A stretch of DNA of 64,000 nt, from contig NZ_QMEW01000011.1 of NCBI RefSeq assembly GCF_003284965.1, forward strand, positions 62,001 to 126,000, given 5' to 3'. The stretch is from Mycolicibacterium sp. GF69. GTDB lineage: Bacteria; Actinomycetota; Actinomycetes; Mycobacteriales; Mycobacteriaceae. Positions 50,185 to 58,291 of this stretch are shown piece after piece (positions within the stretch are counted from its first letter, which is position 1; each line of letters opens with the position of its first letter). The translations under genes and the position numbers were made by a program. The notes under the pieces were generated by a model. That model was not told the origin of the DNA and searched no databases. It worked only from the letters and a program-made list of their open reading frames with translations.

Positions 50185-50263
50185 CTGTCGGTCGGCTCCA
50201 CTAAAAATGGGATCAGTCGAGCAGCACGCCGACACACCTCCGGCCGGACACGAGTGCCCGGTC
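50185..50263 (+). promoter_or_regulatory. Near-consensus damage-type promoter plus leader hairpin (unit at 50.3 kb)
   Basis: CTGTCGGTC (50185-50193), eight bases, TAAAAA (50202-50207) followed by T, so the -10 misses its last T by one position. Hairpin 50242-50263: GGCC/GGTC base, GGACA/TGCCC stem with one mismatch, loop CGAG. Confidence 0.65.
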
Positions 50264-50285
50264 CCACATTGGCAGGAGACACCGC

Positions 50286-50861
50286 ATGCCCACCGCCACC
50301 GCACCCGCTTTCACCGTGACCCTCACCGCCACGCAAGTCACCCTGTTCAGCATCAATGAGGAAGCCTTCGACCGCTGGTGCGCAGCCAAGGCCGACGAGC
50401 TGGAATGCGACGTGCCCAAGTGGACAGACCCGGGCGCCGGGTCAGCCCTGTCGGACCTCATCCACGACGCCCTCCGCGCCGGCGTCATCACCGGTGACCC
50501 GAACTTCGACCTGCACGTCAACGGCGACGACGACGCCGAAGTCAGCGGCTTCTACGCCGTGCTCAAGAACGCCGCCGGAGACCAACGCCTCATCGGGCTC
50601 ACCAGCGGATGGACCGAAGTCCTGCGCGTGGCCGACGGCACGGACGCCCGCCAGAGCGCCCACGAACACCTCGACGAGATCTGCAATGTCGCCAACAGCG
50701 TCCTGCGCACCATCAACATCGCCACCGAGACCACCTCACCCAGTGCGCACCGTCACTTCGGCTACTGGATCAACCGCGCGCTGCGCACCGCACGCTGCTA
50801 CGAGTGCCAGTTCCAATTCGTCGGCACCGACGCCACCGCCGAAGACTGGAATCAGCCGTGA
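50286..50861 (+). CDS. Unknown 191-residue protein
   Basis: Mixed alpha-beta protein: VTLTATQVTLFSINEEAFDR, then ALSDLIHDALRAGVITGD and a beta hairpin around EVSGFYAVLKN. The second half is helical (AHEHLDEICNVANSVLRTIN) and ends in a Cys-x-x-Cys (CYECQFQFVG). No family recognised. Single-gene unit with GGCAGGAG ribosome site. Confidence 0.6.
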   Translation: MPTATAPAFTVTLTATQVTLFSINEEAFDRWCAAKADELECDVPKWTDPGAGSALSDLIHDALRAGVITGDPNFDLHVNGDDDAEVSGFYAVLKNAAGDQRLIGLTSGWTEVLRVADGTDARQSAHEHLDEICNVANSVLRTINIATETTSPSAHRHFGYWINRALRTARCYECQFQFVGTDATAEDWNQP

Positions 50862-50880
50862 CATTTCCGACGCGCCGAGG

Positions 50881-50964
50881 ATGTCAGACCCGCCCGGTAG
50901 TCTCGTAAACACAGTAGAGCGCAACGCTTTACAACCCCATACGGCCACGTGTGCGCACCTGGTC
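50881..50964 (+). promoter_or_regulatory. Damage-type promoter plus leader hairpin (unit at 51 kb)
   Basis: ATGTCAGAC (50881-50889), eight bases, TAGTCT (50898-50903). Hairpin 50943-50964: GGCC/GGTC base, GTG/CAC core stem closed by A-T, loop TGCG. Confidence 0.75.
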
Positions 50965-50992
50965 ACCGACACCCGCGAGGGAGACCACCACC

Positions 50993-51535
50993 ATGGGATC
51001 AATCAGCTACGCCATTCCCCACGGCAGCTCAGCTCGCGCTGAAGTCGCCCAGCACGTCCGCGGCACCCGCGCCGAAGTCATCGCCTCCAATAGCGCCCCC
51101 GGCGACGGATGCGACTGGGGCGGAACATACTTCGCTGCCCACCGCGAAGAGTCCGGGCAGGTGTGGGCCTCCATCACCCTGTTCGCTCAACACCGCGGCG
51201 ACGTCGTGATCAAAATGATGGACGAAACGATGGGGCCCACCGCTGTCGGCGTCGGCGCCACCGTCCTTGCGGCACTGACCGACCCGCCCGAGGGCGAGTA
51301 CGCCCGCCAGTGGCGCCGCGAAGCCGCCCACTACCAACAGCAGCGCAGCGCAGCGCTGGCAGCCCGAGGGCAGTGGATCACCCTCGCCGCCCCGGTCGCT
51401 CTGCGAAGTGGAGCCCACATCGACACCGTGCGCGTGGAAAACCTACGCCTCTGGAAAGCGCAGTCCGGGACAAGGATTCGGCCGCACTGGGACTGGTTCA
51501 TGGCCGAGTGGACGACCGCACGCCCCGGCACCTGA
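50993..51535 (+). CDS. DUF6927-like protein, unknown
   Basis: Protein of 180 residues. The phrase DVVIKMMDETMGPTAVGVGATVLAALTD, shown here only in part as DVVIKMMDETMGP, resembles short phage and plasmid proteins of the DUF6927 group, in which a strand-turn ending in MDExMGP is conserved. A long helix (ARQWRREAAHYQQQRSAALA) and a C-terminal beta segment with Trp residues follow. Function unknown. GGGAG ribosome site; 45 bases ahead of the next gene, probably one unit. Confidence 0.55.
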   Translation: MGSISYAIPHGSSARAEVAQHVRGTRAEVIASNSAPGDGCDWGGTYFAAHREESGQVWASITLFAQHRGDVVIKMMDETMGPTAVGVGATVLAALTDPPEGEYARQWRREAAHYQQQRSAALAARGQWITLAAPVALRSGAHIDTVRVENLRLWKAQSGTRIRPHWDWFMAEWTTARPGT

Positions 51536-51580
51536 GGCCCCCAAACCCCACCTGCGGCCCGATCCGAAAGGACTCCCACC

Positions 51581-52270
51581 ATGACACCTCACCAGCACAC
51601 CCCGGCCCCCGGCGAGACCGCCGACGAACACCGACGACGCGGCCTGTCGGTGCGCTACCGCAAGGCCCACACCCGCGGCGCCTACCGCGTGCGATGGGAC
51701 GCCTACGACCTCGCCGTGCTCTACCTGAGCACCGGCCGAGCGCACCTGGCCACACCGAAACAGATCCATGCGCAGATCAACGGAGGGCGGTGCGCGTTTG
51801 CCCCCGTGCGCGCCGCGATCGTCGATGCCCGCCGCGACTGCGCCCCCGCACAGACCCCGGCCGCCGAGACCGCGGCACCCGATCCACGCGACCTCACCAC
51901 CTGCACCGAATGCAGCGCCCGCCTCATCCGGCACTGGACCTCCGACGGCATGGACTTCACCTGGCTCGACGAGGCCGGCAGCCGCCAGGCTGGGGAAGGT
52001 GGGCCCCCCGGAATTGACTCCATCGAGGACTACCTGGACTGGCTGCGCGCCCACGACATGCGCGGCTACTCCGCATTCCTCGCGCAAGTCACCCTCGGCG
52101 CCGGCCTGCTGCCCTGGCAGCACTGGCACCGCCCGACGCCGGTCATCGAGACCGGGGCGGGATTCCCGCCCCTGCCGTGGTGCTGCGGCGAACCTGCCCG
52201 CCGGGTCCGCGACGGCTGGATCTGTCGCGAAAACCCGCAACACCGCCCCGCCGCAGCAACAGCGGTGTAG
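51581..52270 (+). CDS. Cys-rich unknown protein
   Basis: Protein of 229 residues. The N-terminal part is basic (RRRGLSVRYRKAHTRGAYRV) and helical. The middle has C-T-E-C (TTCTECSARLIRHW) and the end CC plus a final Cys (LPWCCGEPARRVRDGWICRE), giving a likely zinc site at each end of the second half. IDSIEDYLDWLRAHDMRGY is a clear helix pair. No family recognised. GAAAGGA precedes the ATG. Confidence 0.6.
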   Translation: MTPHQHTPAPGETADEHRRRGLSVRYRKAHTRGAYRVRWDAYDLAVLYLSTGRAHLATPKQIHAQINGGRCAFAPVRAAIVDARRDCAPAQTPAAETAAPDPRDLTTCTECSARLIRHWTSDGMDFTWLDEAGSRQAGEGGPPGIDSIEDYLDWLRAHDMRGYSAFLAQVTLGAGLLPWQHWHRPTPVIETGAGFPPLPWCCGEPARRVRDGWICRENPQHRPAAATAV

Positions 52271-52277
52271 ATCTCGG

Positions 52278-52354
52278 GTGTCGGTGGGCGTGAATACAAT
52301 TAGAGCCAGCAGCAATGCGCTGCATCCCATCCGGCCGGTCCCGCGGGCCCGGTC
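52278..52354 (+). promoter_or_regulatory. Damage-type promoter plus leader hairpin (unit at 52.4 kb)
   Basis: GTGTCGGTG (52278-52286), eight bases, TACAAT (52295-52300). Hairpin 52333-52354: GGCC/GGTC base, GGTCC/GGCCC stem with one mismatch, loop CGCG. Confidence 0.8.
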
Positions 52355-52372
52355 AACTACGAGGAGCCCCTG

Positions 52373-52921
52373 ATGAGCACACACATCAACGCAGAGACCC
52401 GCTACACCCACATCCCGGTCATGTTCCGCGACGAGTACTCCGACAAGACCTACGGCACCATCGTGCTCAACGGCGCCATGAGCGAGGATCAGCGCGCCGA
52501 ACTCGACGGCTACCTTGTGCGGGGCACCGAGTACCGGCCCGCCATCTTGGAGCTGGTCGGCCTGGAGATGAACCGCGTCGACGACGAATGGTTCGACATG
52601 AACCTGACCGAGATGATCATCGAGCAGACCGACCGGCTGGGCTGGGACGGCGAACTCGACGAACACCCGCAGGCGTCGATCGAGGAGTTCATCGCAGGGT
52701 TCAAGGCTGCCGCCGAGCGCCAGTGGAGGTTGCGCGGCACCCTGCACGTCGAAATCGACGCCAGCGCCGAACGCGGCTGGCGGGGAACCGCCTCAGCCCT
52801 GAAGACGGTGATCTCGCGCGTCGAGGAACAGCTCGCCCGCGGGGAGCTGCGTGAGCTGCCCTTCACCGCGGTAACCAACCAGGACGGTCACCCGATCGGC
52901 CGGGTCTGGGTGACCGACTAG
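52373..52921 (+). CDS. Unknown acidic protein
   Basis: Protein of 182 residues, acidic. Phrases include IPVMFRDEYSDKTYGTIVLN, ILELVGLEMNRVDDEWFDM and a C-terminal region with GWRGTASALKTVISRVEEQL and FTAVTNQDGHPIGRVWVTD. No catalytic motif seen. Single gene between its own promoter-leader and a strong terminator. Confidence 0.6.
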   Translation: MSTHINAETRYTHIPVMFRDEYSDKTYGTIVLNGAMSEDQRAELDGYLVRGTEYRPAILELVGLEMNRVDDEWFDMNLTEMIIEQTDRLGWDGELDEHPQASIEEFIAGFKAAAERQWRLRGTLHVEIDASAERGWRGTASALKTVISRVEEQLARGELRELPFTAVTNQDGHPIGRVWVTD

Positions 52922-52931
52922 TCGGGCCGGT

Positions 52932-52968
52932 GGAGCGCCGCGCCGCACCGACCTGCGCGCGGCGCTCC
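52932..52968 (+). terminator. Terminator abutting the next damage-type promoter
   Basis: Perfect 12-base stem GGAGCGCCGCGC/GCGCGGCGCTCC. The last base of the right arm (52968) directly touches the next promoter element at 52969. Confidence 0.8.
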
Positions 52969-53048
52969 GTGTCACACCCCGTCGCTACCATTAGTGCAGC
53001 CGCACAACAGAAATCGGCACCACACCGGCCCGGCTCGCGAGCCCGGTC
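52969..53048 (+). promoter_or_regulatory. Damage-type promoter plus leader hairpin (unit at 53 kb)
   Basis: GTGTCACAC (52969-52977), eight bases, TACCAT (52986-52991). Hairpin 53027-53048: GGCC/GGTC base, GGCT/AGCC stem, loop CGCG. Confidence 0.75.
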
Positions 53049-53069
53049 CCCAACCGAGGGAGACACCCC

Positions 53070-53465
53070 ATGAGTGCTTCAGACCCACTGCTTTCGGCGC
53101 TGGTGCGCCACCGCGACGAACTCGACCAAGCCATCGGCCTGCGCGCCACCGAAATCGTGCGCGCATGGATGATCAAGACCAGTCGCGCTCACCTGTGCGT
53201 CGACGAGGAGAACCGCAGCCTTGCCCTCACCGACGACCGCTCCGGGCTGCTCGACGATCGCGACGAAGCCCACGACCACGGGTTCAGCTTCGACGGTCTC
53301 AACGACGCGATCGGCAACCTCCCGCCCGAGCTGATCCGCTGGGAGAAGACTGCCCCCAGCGGCTACACCGTCATCCTCGCCGACCTCAACACCCACCTCG
53401 GCCGCGTGTACAACGATCGCAATGCCAACCCGATCACCTCGACCGACCCCTGGGAGGTGCAGTGA
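53070..53465 (+). CDS. Unknown 131-residue acidic protein
   Basis: Helical start (LLSALVRHRDELDQAIGLRATEI is broken by a turn at Leu22), then strands ending YTVILADLNTHLGRVYNDRN. Many Asp residues in LTDDRSGLLDDRDEAHDHG. No family recognised. Its stop overlaps the GTG of the next gene. Confidence 0.6.
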   Translation: MSASDPLLSALVRHRDELDQAIGLRATEIVRAWMIKTSRAHLCVDEENRSLALTDDRSGLLDDRDEAHDHGFSFDGLNDAIGNLPPELIRWEKTAPSGYTVILADLNTHLGRVYNDRNANPITSTDPWEVQ

Positions 53466-53950
53466 ACACCGCCGAGTCGCACGCACCGATCACCGACCTG
53501 GTGACGCTGGCCTACCGCGGCGCCAAAGCCGTCCAAACCGGGTTCCGCGCCCCCACCGACGACTGGCAGCCCATCCTGTTCTTCACCACCGCTGAGGGAC
53601 GGCCGCACATCATCGCCGCCCCCCACACCGACCACCAGAAGCAGGCGACCGCCGACGCCATCACCGCACTGCTCAAACGCAGCCACGCCGTGGAAGCCCT
53701 GTGGCTGTCCTCGGCATGGGAGGTCGTGCCCGAGGCCACCGATACCGACCTGTCCGACATCAGGCCCGCGCGGGACCCCCGGCGGCGGGAGACCCTGGTC
53801 CTGGTGCACGTCGGCATCGACTTCGCCGCGGTGCACCGGGCCCCCATCGAGCGGCACCGAGAATGCGGCCCCACACTCGGTGAACTCACCGAGTCCGACT
53901 GCTACATCGACGGATTGATGAGCACCGCGCTGCGCCGCGGCATCGGGTGA
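53462..53950 (+). CDS. Unknown 162-residue protein
   Basis: Starts at the GTG 53462, coupled to the previous gene. Beta-alpha pattern: LVTLAYRGAKAVQTGFRAP, ILFFTTAEGRPHIIAAPH, a helix ATADAITALLKRSHAVEALW, then ETLVLVHVGIDFAAVHRAPI. A small enzyme or binding fold is possible, but none is recognised. A strong terminator follows at once. Confidence 0.6.
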   Translation: MNTAESHAPITDLVTLAYRGAKAVQTGFRAPTDDWQPILFFTTAEGRPHIIAAPHTDHQKQATADAITALLKRSHAVEALWLSSAWEVVPEATDTDLSDIRPARDPRRRETLVLVHVGIDFAAVHRAPIERHRECGPTLGELTESDCYIDGLMSTALRRGIG

Positions 53951-53958
53951 CACAGCAA

Positions 53959-53987
53959 GGCGCGGGCCGCGTCACGTGACCCGCGCC
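53959..53987 (+). terminator. Terminator just before the next damage-type promoter
   Basis: Stem GGCGCGGG/CCCGCGCC enclosing GTCACGTGAC, two bases before the promoter element at 53990. Confidence 0.75.
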
Positions 53988-53989
53988 AG

Positions 53990-54072
53990 TTGTCACACCC
54001 GGCCGATACACTCACTTCCGACGCCGCAGCACGATCGCGGCCCCCACACCGGCACGGCCTGAGGGCCCTGTC
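53990..54072 (+). promoter_or_regulatory. Damage-type promoter plus leader hairpin (RecB-like nuclease unit)
   Basis: TTGTCACAC (53990-53998), eight bases, TACACT (54007-54012). Hairpin 54051-54072: base GGCA/TGTC, a paired substitution (C-G to A-T) relative to GGCC/GGTC, with GGCC/GGCC stem and loop TGAG. Confidence 0.8.
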
Positions 54073-54093
54073 ACCGACGACAAGGAGACGGCG

Positions 54094-54279
54094 ATGCACT
54101 GCAACGCAGACGATCTCGCCACACACGTGGATCACCAGGAGAAGATGCGCCGACGCGCCCGCGCCGAGCAGCGACGCTCCCCGGCACAGCGGACGCCGCG
54201 CAGCCGCAACAAGGCGCGGATGCACAAGCGCCCCGGCAAGGGCCACCGCCGCGCCTGGCGACGCGAGGCCTGCGCATGA
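54094..54279 (+). CDS. Small, very basic protein
   Basis: Protein of 61 residues with about a third Arg/Lys (EKMRRRARAEQRRSPAQRTP, then KARMHKRPGKGHRRAWRRE). Likely to bind nucleic acid. Short acidic start with one Cys and His. It overlaps the next gene by four bases. Confidence 0.6.
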   Translation: MHCNADDLATHVDHQEKMRRRARAEQRRSPAQRTPRSRNKARMHKRPGKGHRRAWRREACA

Positions 54280-54719
54280 ATACCGCCGACAGGTACCGCG
54301 ACACCCGCCGGCTGATCGACACCCACGGCTGGGCCGTAATCGGTGTCTTCCCGACCTGTGCAGAAGACGGACCCCCGTTCAGCTACACCGTCGGACTCAC
54401 CGATCGAGGCCTGCCTGAACTGGCGATCTACGGGCTGCCACCGCAGACCGCCGGCGGTGTCCTCAACGCCGCGGCCCACCACGCCGTCGATGACGGGGAA
54501 CTGCCCTGTGGACAACCGATCTCCGGCCTACTGGCCGGCGGATTGCCTGTCGTCGCGCTCGCCATGGAGGACACCGACGACCTGACCACCGTGCGGGGCC
54601 TCTACGGCGTCGTGCTGGCCGCCCAACAGATCGTCTGGCCGGACGCGCAAGGCAGGATGCCCTGGGAGGACTGGAATCTGGGCGCAGTGCAACCGCTGCA
54701 CGCGGGTGAGCCGACATGA
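54276..54719 (+). CDS. DUF4262 protein
   Basis: Protein of 147 residues with the DUF4262 pattern: HGWAVIGVFPTCAEDGPPF, SYTVGLTDRGLPELAIYGLP, then a helix and a C-terminal domain ending in DAQGRMPWEDW. The family is widespread on actinobacterial genomes and plasmids and often accompanies toxins or DNA enzymes; its function is not established. It is coupled by overlaps to the basic protein before and the nuclease after. Confidence 0.75.
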   Translation: MNTADRYRDTRRLIDTHGWAVIGVFPTCAEDGPPFSYTVGLTDRGLPELAIYGLPPQTAGGVLNAAAHHAVDDGELPCGQPISGLLAGGLPVVALAMEDTDDLTTVRGLYGVVLAAQQIVWPDAQGRMPWEDWNLGAVQPLHAGEPT

Positions 54720-56404
54720 GCGCAGACACAGCAGCGGTGCTGCTCGGCGGCTACGCGGCCAAGCAATGCCCGGTACGCACCCAACATGACTTCGGCCCAC
54801 ATCCGCAGACCTGGGTGCCCGACACCGAGGACCAGGCGCGGCTGGACGCCGGTATCGCCTATGAAGCCGAGATCTTCACCGCCCTGACTCGAGTCGACCC
54901 CGGCGCTGTCGTGATCGACTCCCGGCTGCGACGCGACGACGCGATCGCGGCGACGCTGGCCGCCATGGACGCCGCAGCGCCACTGATCCTGGGCGGTTGG
55001 CTACCTGACGACAGCGACGGCGCCCGCACCGGCAAGCCCGATCTGCTGGTCCGAGTCGCCGGCGGCTACCTGCCTGGCGACGTCAAGCATCACCGCACGC
55101 TGGAAGCCAAGAAGACCAAGACCGCGCAGGTGTCCGGCTTCGGCACACCGGGACTGCGCCGACCCGCAGCGGGTCGGACGTCGGCGACGACTCACCGTCT
55201 ACACGACGGAATCCAGCTGGCGCACTACACCCGGATGCTGCAGGCCTGTGGACGCCACCCCGGCACCGAGCACCTGTGGGCCGCCATCATCGGCACCAGC
55301 ACTCTGCCCGGCGCGGCCGGCGGGGACGAGCGGGTGCTGGTCTGGCATGACCTGACCGAACCGCTGGGCCACACCTACTCCAGAAGCCGCGGCAAGACCT
55401 CCCGCACCCTGCTACAGAGATATGACCACGAGCACCGGTTCCGGGTGGCCGTCGCCGCGGCGGCAGTCGCCGGGGACTCCCCGCTCGTCGAGCCCGTCAG
55501 GCAACCCGAATGCCGCACTTGCCCCTACGAGCAGGTGTGCGCACAACAGATGGGCGATGACGACGCCTCCCGAGCACTGACCGTGGGAAGCCTCGACACC
55601 CGCGAATGGCTGACACTGCGCCGACTGGGCATCACCACGACCGCCGCACTGGCCGACGTCGACCCCGACGACGACCCGTTCTTCGACAGCTACTACGCCG
55701 AGACCTCACATCGCGGCCGCGACCACGTGCGGTCCCGGCTGCGCGGTGCCGTGCAGCGCGCAGCGATGATCACCACCGGCACCGCGCTGACCCTGATCGC
55801 CGGCGAAACCGTCGCTGTGCCCGGAGCTGATGTCGAAGTCGATCTCGACATCGAATGGGACACCGAGGGCCGGGTCTATCTCTGGGGCGCGCGCGTGCGG
55901 CGGGCCCAGGACGAGACCACCGCCCAGTTCCACGCCTTCGCCGACTGGAACGTTGACGACTCCGCCCAGGAGCAGGCACTGGCGCAGCGTTTCGTCCAAT
56001 GGCTGCGCGAGCTGCACCGCCAAGCCCGCGCGGCCGGACACACGGTGCGCGTCTTCCACTGGTCAGCCGCCGAACCGTCGCGGCTCCGACGCATCCTCGG
56101 CGGTGACGTCGCCGACCTGCTCGACCCCGACGACGGGGTGTTCACCGACCTGGAGCGCACCTTCAAGGAACAGTTCCTCACCGTGCACGGCACCAGCATC
56201 AAAGTCGTCGCACCACTGTTCGGGTTCTGCTGGCAGGCCGCCGACGCCGGAGGCGCCCAGTCGCAGACCCACCGCGACGAGGCGCGAGGCGGACACCCCC
56301 GCGCTGCCGGCGCCCGGCAGTGGCTGCTGAGCTACAACGCCGACGACACCGCGGCCATGGCCGCCATCCGCGACGGAATGCGCGGCTGGAGCGCCGAGCA
56401 GTGA
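54716..56404 (+). CDS. RecB/Cas4-like nuclease with RNase H-like domain (TM0106 type)
   Basis: Protein of 562 residues. The N-terminal PD-(D/E)XK nuclease shows GKPDLLV followed by LPGDVKHH (the D...D-x-K core). It carries a Cas4/AddB-type iron-sulfur set: Cys18 (KQCPV) and C-R-T-C-P-Y-E-Q-V-C near 265-275. The C-terminal half has an RNase H-like DEDDy-type pattern, starting at VDLDIEW and ending in LSYNADDTAAM. This two-nuclease layout is that of TM0106-type RecB-family nucleases. It would process DNA ends in repair or degrade foreign DNA. Last gene of a damage-promoter unit. Confidence 0.8.
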   Translation: MSADTAAVLLGGYAAKQCPVRTQHDFGPHPQTWVPDTEDQARLDAGIAYEAEIFTALTRVDPGAVVIDSRLRRDDAIAATLAAMDAAAPLILGGWLPDDSDGARTGKPDLLVRVAGGYLPGDVKHHRTLEAKKTKTAQVSGFGTPGLRRPAAGRTSATTHRLHDGIQLAHYTRMLQACGRHPGTEHLWAAIIGTSTLPGAAGGDERVLVWHDLTEPLGHTYSRSRGKTSRTLLQRYDHEHRFRVAVAAAAVAGDSPLVEPVRQPECRTCPYEQVCAQQMGDDDASRALTVGSLDTREWLTLRRLGITTTAALADVDPDDDPFFDSYYAETSHRGRDHVRSRLRGAVQRAAMITTGTALTLIAGETVAVPGADVEVDLDIEWDTEGRVYLWGARVRRAQDETTAQFHAFADWNVDDSAQEQALAQRFVQWLRELHRQARAAGHTVRVFHWSAAEPSRLRRILGGDVADLLDPDDGVFTDLERTFKEQFLTVHGTSIKVVAPLFGFCWQAADAGGAQSQTHRDEARGGHPRAAGARQWLLSYNADDTAAMAAIRDGMRGWSAEQ

Positions 56405-56411
56405 CACAGCA

Positions 56412-56488
56412 GTGTCGGTGCCCTGCAATAGAATTGCGGTAGTCAGTCACCAGGAATGACGGATACGGCCGGGTGCGAGCACTCGGTC
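56412..56488 (+). promoter_or_regulatory. Damage-type promoter plus leader hairpin (unit at 56.5 kb)
   Basis: GTGTCGGTG (56412-56420), eight bases, TAGAAT (56429-56434). Hairpin 56467-56488: GGCC/GGTC base, GGGTG/CACTC stem, loop CGAG. Confidence 0.85.
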
Positions 56489-56518
56489 ACCGAACCGCAC
56501 AAGGGCAGGGAGAAACGC

Positions 56519-56950
56519 ATGGCGGATTACTACGGCAAAGGCCGCACCAACATCTTCAAGGTCAAAGACATCGACGCGCTCAAAACCGCGTTGGCCGGAG
56601 CGGAGTTCACTGTCGAAGCCCGGCCCGACCGCGGAGCGGACGCAGTGGTCATCTGCGTCTCCGACAACGACACCGCCGGCAGCTGGGGCCAGCTCGTCTA
56701 CACCACCGACGACGACGACGCCGAGCCCACCGAACTGTTCGTCCCCGACATGATCGCCGACCACCTCCAGGACGGCCAGGTCGCGGTGTTCGTCCACGCC
56801 GGATCGGAGAAGCTGCGCTACCTCAGCGCCTACAGCATCGCCGTCCACGCCAACGGCCAGCAAGTGCGCCTCGACCTCGACGACATCTATCAGCGCGCCG
56901 CCGAGGAGTTCGGAGTCGACGTCAACGAAATCGACTGGGCTATGTACTGA
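56519..56950 (+). CDS. Unknown acidic protein
   Basis: Protein of 143 residues: FKVKDIDALKTALAGAEF, VEARPDRGADAVVICVSDND, then WGQLVYTTDDDDAEPTELF, VPDMIADHLQDGQVAVFVHA and LDLDDIYQRAAEEFGVDV. Alternating strands and helices with a net charge strongly negative. No family recognised. Single gene; its terminator overlaps the next promoter. Confidence 0.6.
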   Translation: MADYYGKGRTNIFKVKDIDALKTALAGAEFTVEARPDRGADAVVICVSDNDTAGSWGQLVYTTDDDDAEPTELFVPDMIADHLQDGQVAVFVHAGSEKLRYLSAYSIAVHANGQQVRLDLDDIYQRAAEEFGVDVNEIDWAMY

Positions 56951-56967
56951 TTGGACTCCGCAACGGA

Positions 56968-56997
56968 GGCCACCGACACTCCGGCTTGTCGGTGGCC
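56968..56997 (+). terminator. Terminator whose right arm is also the next promoter element
   Basis: Perfect 11-base stem GGCCACCGACA/TGTCGGTGGCC. The right arm contains TTGTCGGTG of the damage-type promoter at 56986, so one sequence serves two signals. Confidence 0.7.
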
Positions 56998-57051
56998 CCC
57001 GATACAGTGGCAGACGAACCACCCCGCCCGGCCGAGCGTGCGCGCCCGGTC
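56986..57051 (+). promoter_or_regulatory. Damage-type promoter plus leader hairpin (unit at 57.1 kb)
   Basis: TTGTCGGTG (56986-56994), eight bases, TACAGT (57003-57008), full consensus. Hairpin 57030-57051: GGCC/GGTC base, GCG/CGC core stem closed by G-C, loop TGCG. Confidence 0.85.
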
Positions 57052-57078
57052 CCTACAGGCCAAGGAGGCCCACCCGAC

Positions 57079-57603
57079 ATGCTCACCAACACGCACCCCG
57101 CAGCCGTCCTGCGCTCCGATGACATCACCAATGACCACCGGCCCGGCGCGGCCGTCGGCGTCGGGCAGGCGCTGCTCATCGGCATCGACGCCAGCATCGA
57201 GACCATCGACCTCACCCCCTGCGACACCGGCACCTACGGGGCCACCATTCGCCAGGCAATCGGCTGCCGGCTCTACACCGTCACCGACGCCACGGAACAC
57301 ATCGACATGTGGACCGACGACGAGAGCTTCCCCGACTTCGGAGATGCCGAGCTGATCGCGGCAACCCTCAACCCGCTGGCGACCCTGCTGCTGGCGGAGT
57401 ACCGCTCCATTCATCAGCCCTACTTCGGTGCGGCCCTGTTCACCGGCCGCAGCGGCGAACACACCGCCGGACTCGATGCCGCGCAGCTCGCCGATCTGCG
57501 CGCCCGAGCAGAGCTGATCGCGGGGCGGCCGGAGTGGATCGAAGCATTCCGACAGCGGGTCAACGCTGCTGCGGCCCGCGGCCGGTCAGTGACCGGAGGG
57601 TAG
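57079..57603 (+). CDS. Unknown 174-residue protein (DUF3846-like start)
   Basis: The part QALLIGIDASIETIDLTPCD followed by TYGATIRQAIGCRLYTVTDA resembles DUF3846-type phage proteins, in which a strand, a G-x-I-x-x-I turn and a short helix are conserved. The second half is helical (ELIAATLNPLATLLLAEYRS, LADLRARAELIAGRPEW). Assignment weak. Its last 184 bases overlap the open 3' part of the minus-strand gene, so the two are convergent and overlapping. AAGGAGG ribosome site. Confidence 0.6.
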   Translation: MLTNTHPAAVLRSDDITNDHRPGAAVGVGQALLIGIDASIETIDLTPCDTGTYGATIRQAIGCRLYTVTDATEHIDMWTDDESFPDFGDAELIAATLNPLATLLLAEYRSIHQPYFGAALFTGRSGEHTAGLDAAQLADLRARAELIAGRPEWIEAFRQRVNAAAARGRSVTGG

Positions 57604-57962
57604 TGAGCCAAGATGCGCACATCGGAGCGCTTCCTGGTCGCCTCGGTGCCGTCGTCGACGACGATGACCTCGACCTCGCGGGCGTCGCACTGATGGTGCT
57701 GGCAGTACATCTGCACGCGGCCGTGGTCGACCGCAAGGTCGCCGAAAGAGACGATGCTGGAGGTTCGCCCGCACAGGTAGCAGCGGACGGGAGTCTCCTC
57801 GGCCAGGGTGCGCACCCACAGTTGCTGGCCGTGAGCCCACGCGTGACCGGGAGGTGGCGGCGCGGAGCGGTCGAGCGCAGCCATTGCAGCGTTGAAATTG
57901 AGGCCTGGATTCGCGGCCTGGAGGGCGCGGGCATTTTTCTTGTGAAACGAATTCTTCGTCAT
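57420..57962 (-). CDS. Zinc-knuckle protein with KKNAR-type N-terminus
   Basis: Protein of 180 residues starting at the ATG 57962, with GGAAG nine bases upstream. The N-terminal basic helix (NSFHKKNARALQAANPG) followed by LNFNAAMAALD resembles a tag common on actinobacterial plasmid proteins. The middle has a zinc site C-Y-L-C-G and MYCQHHQC. After DDGTEATRK the composition turns Ala/Arg/Ser-rich where it overlaps the plus-strand gene, so the true protein may be shorter by mutation. It has neither leader hairpin nor damage-type promoter. Confidence 0.55.
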   Translation of the reverse strand: MTKNSFHKKNARALQAANPGLNFNAAMAALDRSAPPPPGHAWAHGQQLWVRTLAEETPVRCYLCGRTSSIVSFGDLAVDHGRVQMYCQHHQCDAREVEVIVVDDGTEATRKRSDVRILAHYPPVTDRPRAAAALTRCRNASIHSGRPAISSARARRSASCAASSPAVCSPLRPVNRAAPK

Positions 57963-58152
57963 GACAGTGACTTCCAATCACGTACTCGATCGGCGCAGCC
58001 CCGCACCCCACGCCTACCAATAGTGATCGGTGTGTGTCGCAGATCCAAAGGACCTAGCCCTTACTGTCGTCGGTGATGCGGGCACCTGAACGACGCGGGG
58101 TCAGCCATGCGACGCGGCTCTGGCGTCGAGTATATGCCCAATCGGGTGACAG

Positions 58153-58248
58153 GCCTCACCACCTGGCCAGCCACTCCAGGTGGTGCTGCCCTGCCTGCTC
58201 GTCGAACACGGCGTGCCGGGCGTCGGATGGCTGCTTGTCGACAGGTCC
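58153..58248 (-). pseudogene. Possible gene remnant in the ligase upstream region
   Basis: In the 413 bases between 57963 and 58375, one minus-strand frame reads protein-like sequence without a start (PVDKQPSDARHAVFDEQAGQ, then HHLEWLARW and stop), preceded by a stop. It looks like the C-terminal end of a decayed gene. The rest of the region holds nothing else clear. Confidence 0.25.
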
Positions 58249-58291
58249 GCGACATCACTGGAGACATGGGGGCCACGGAACCGCACCGTGA

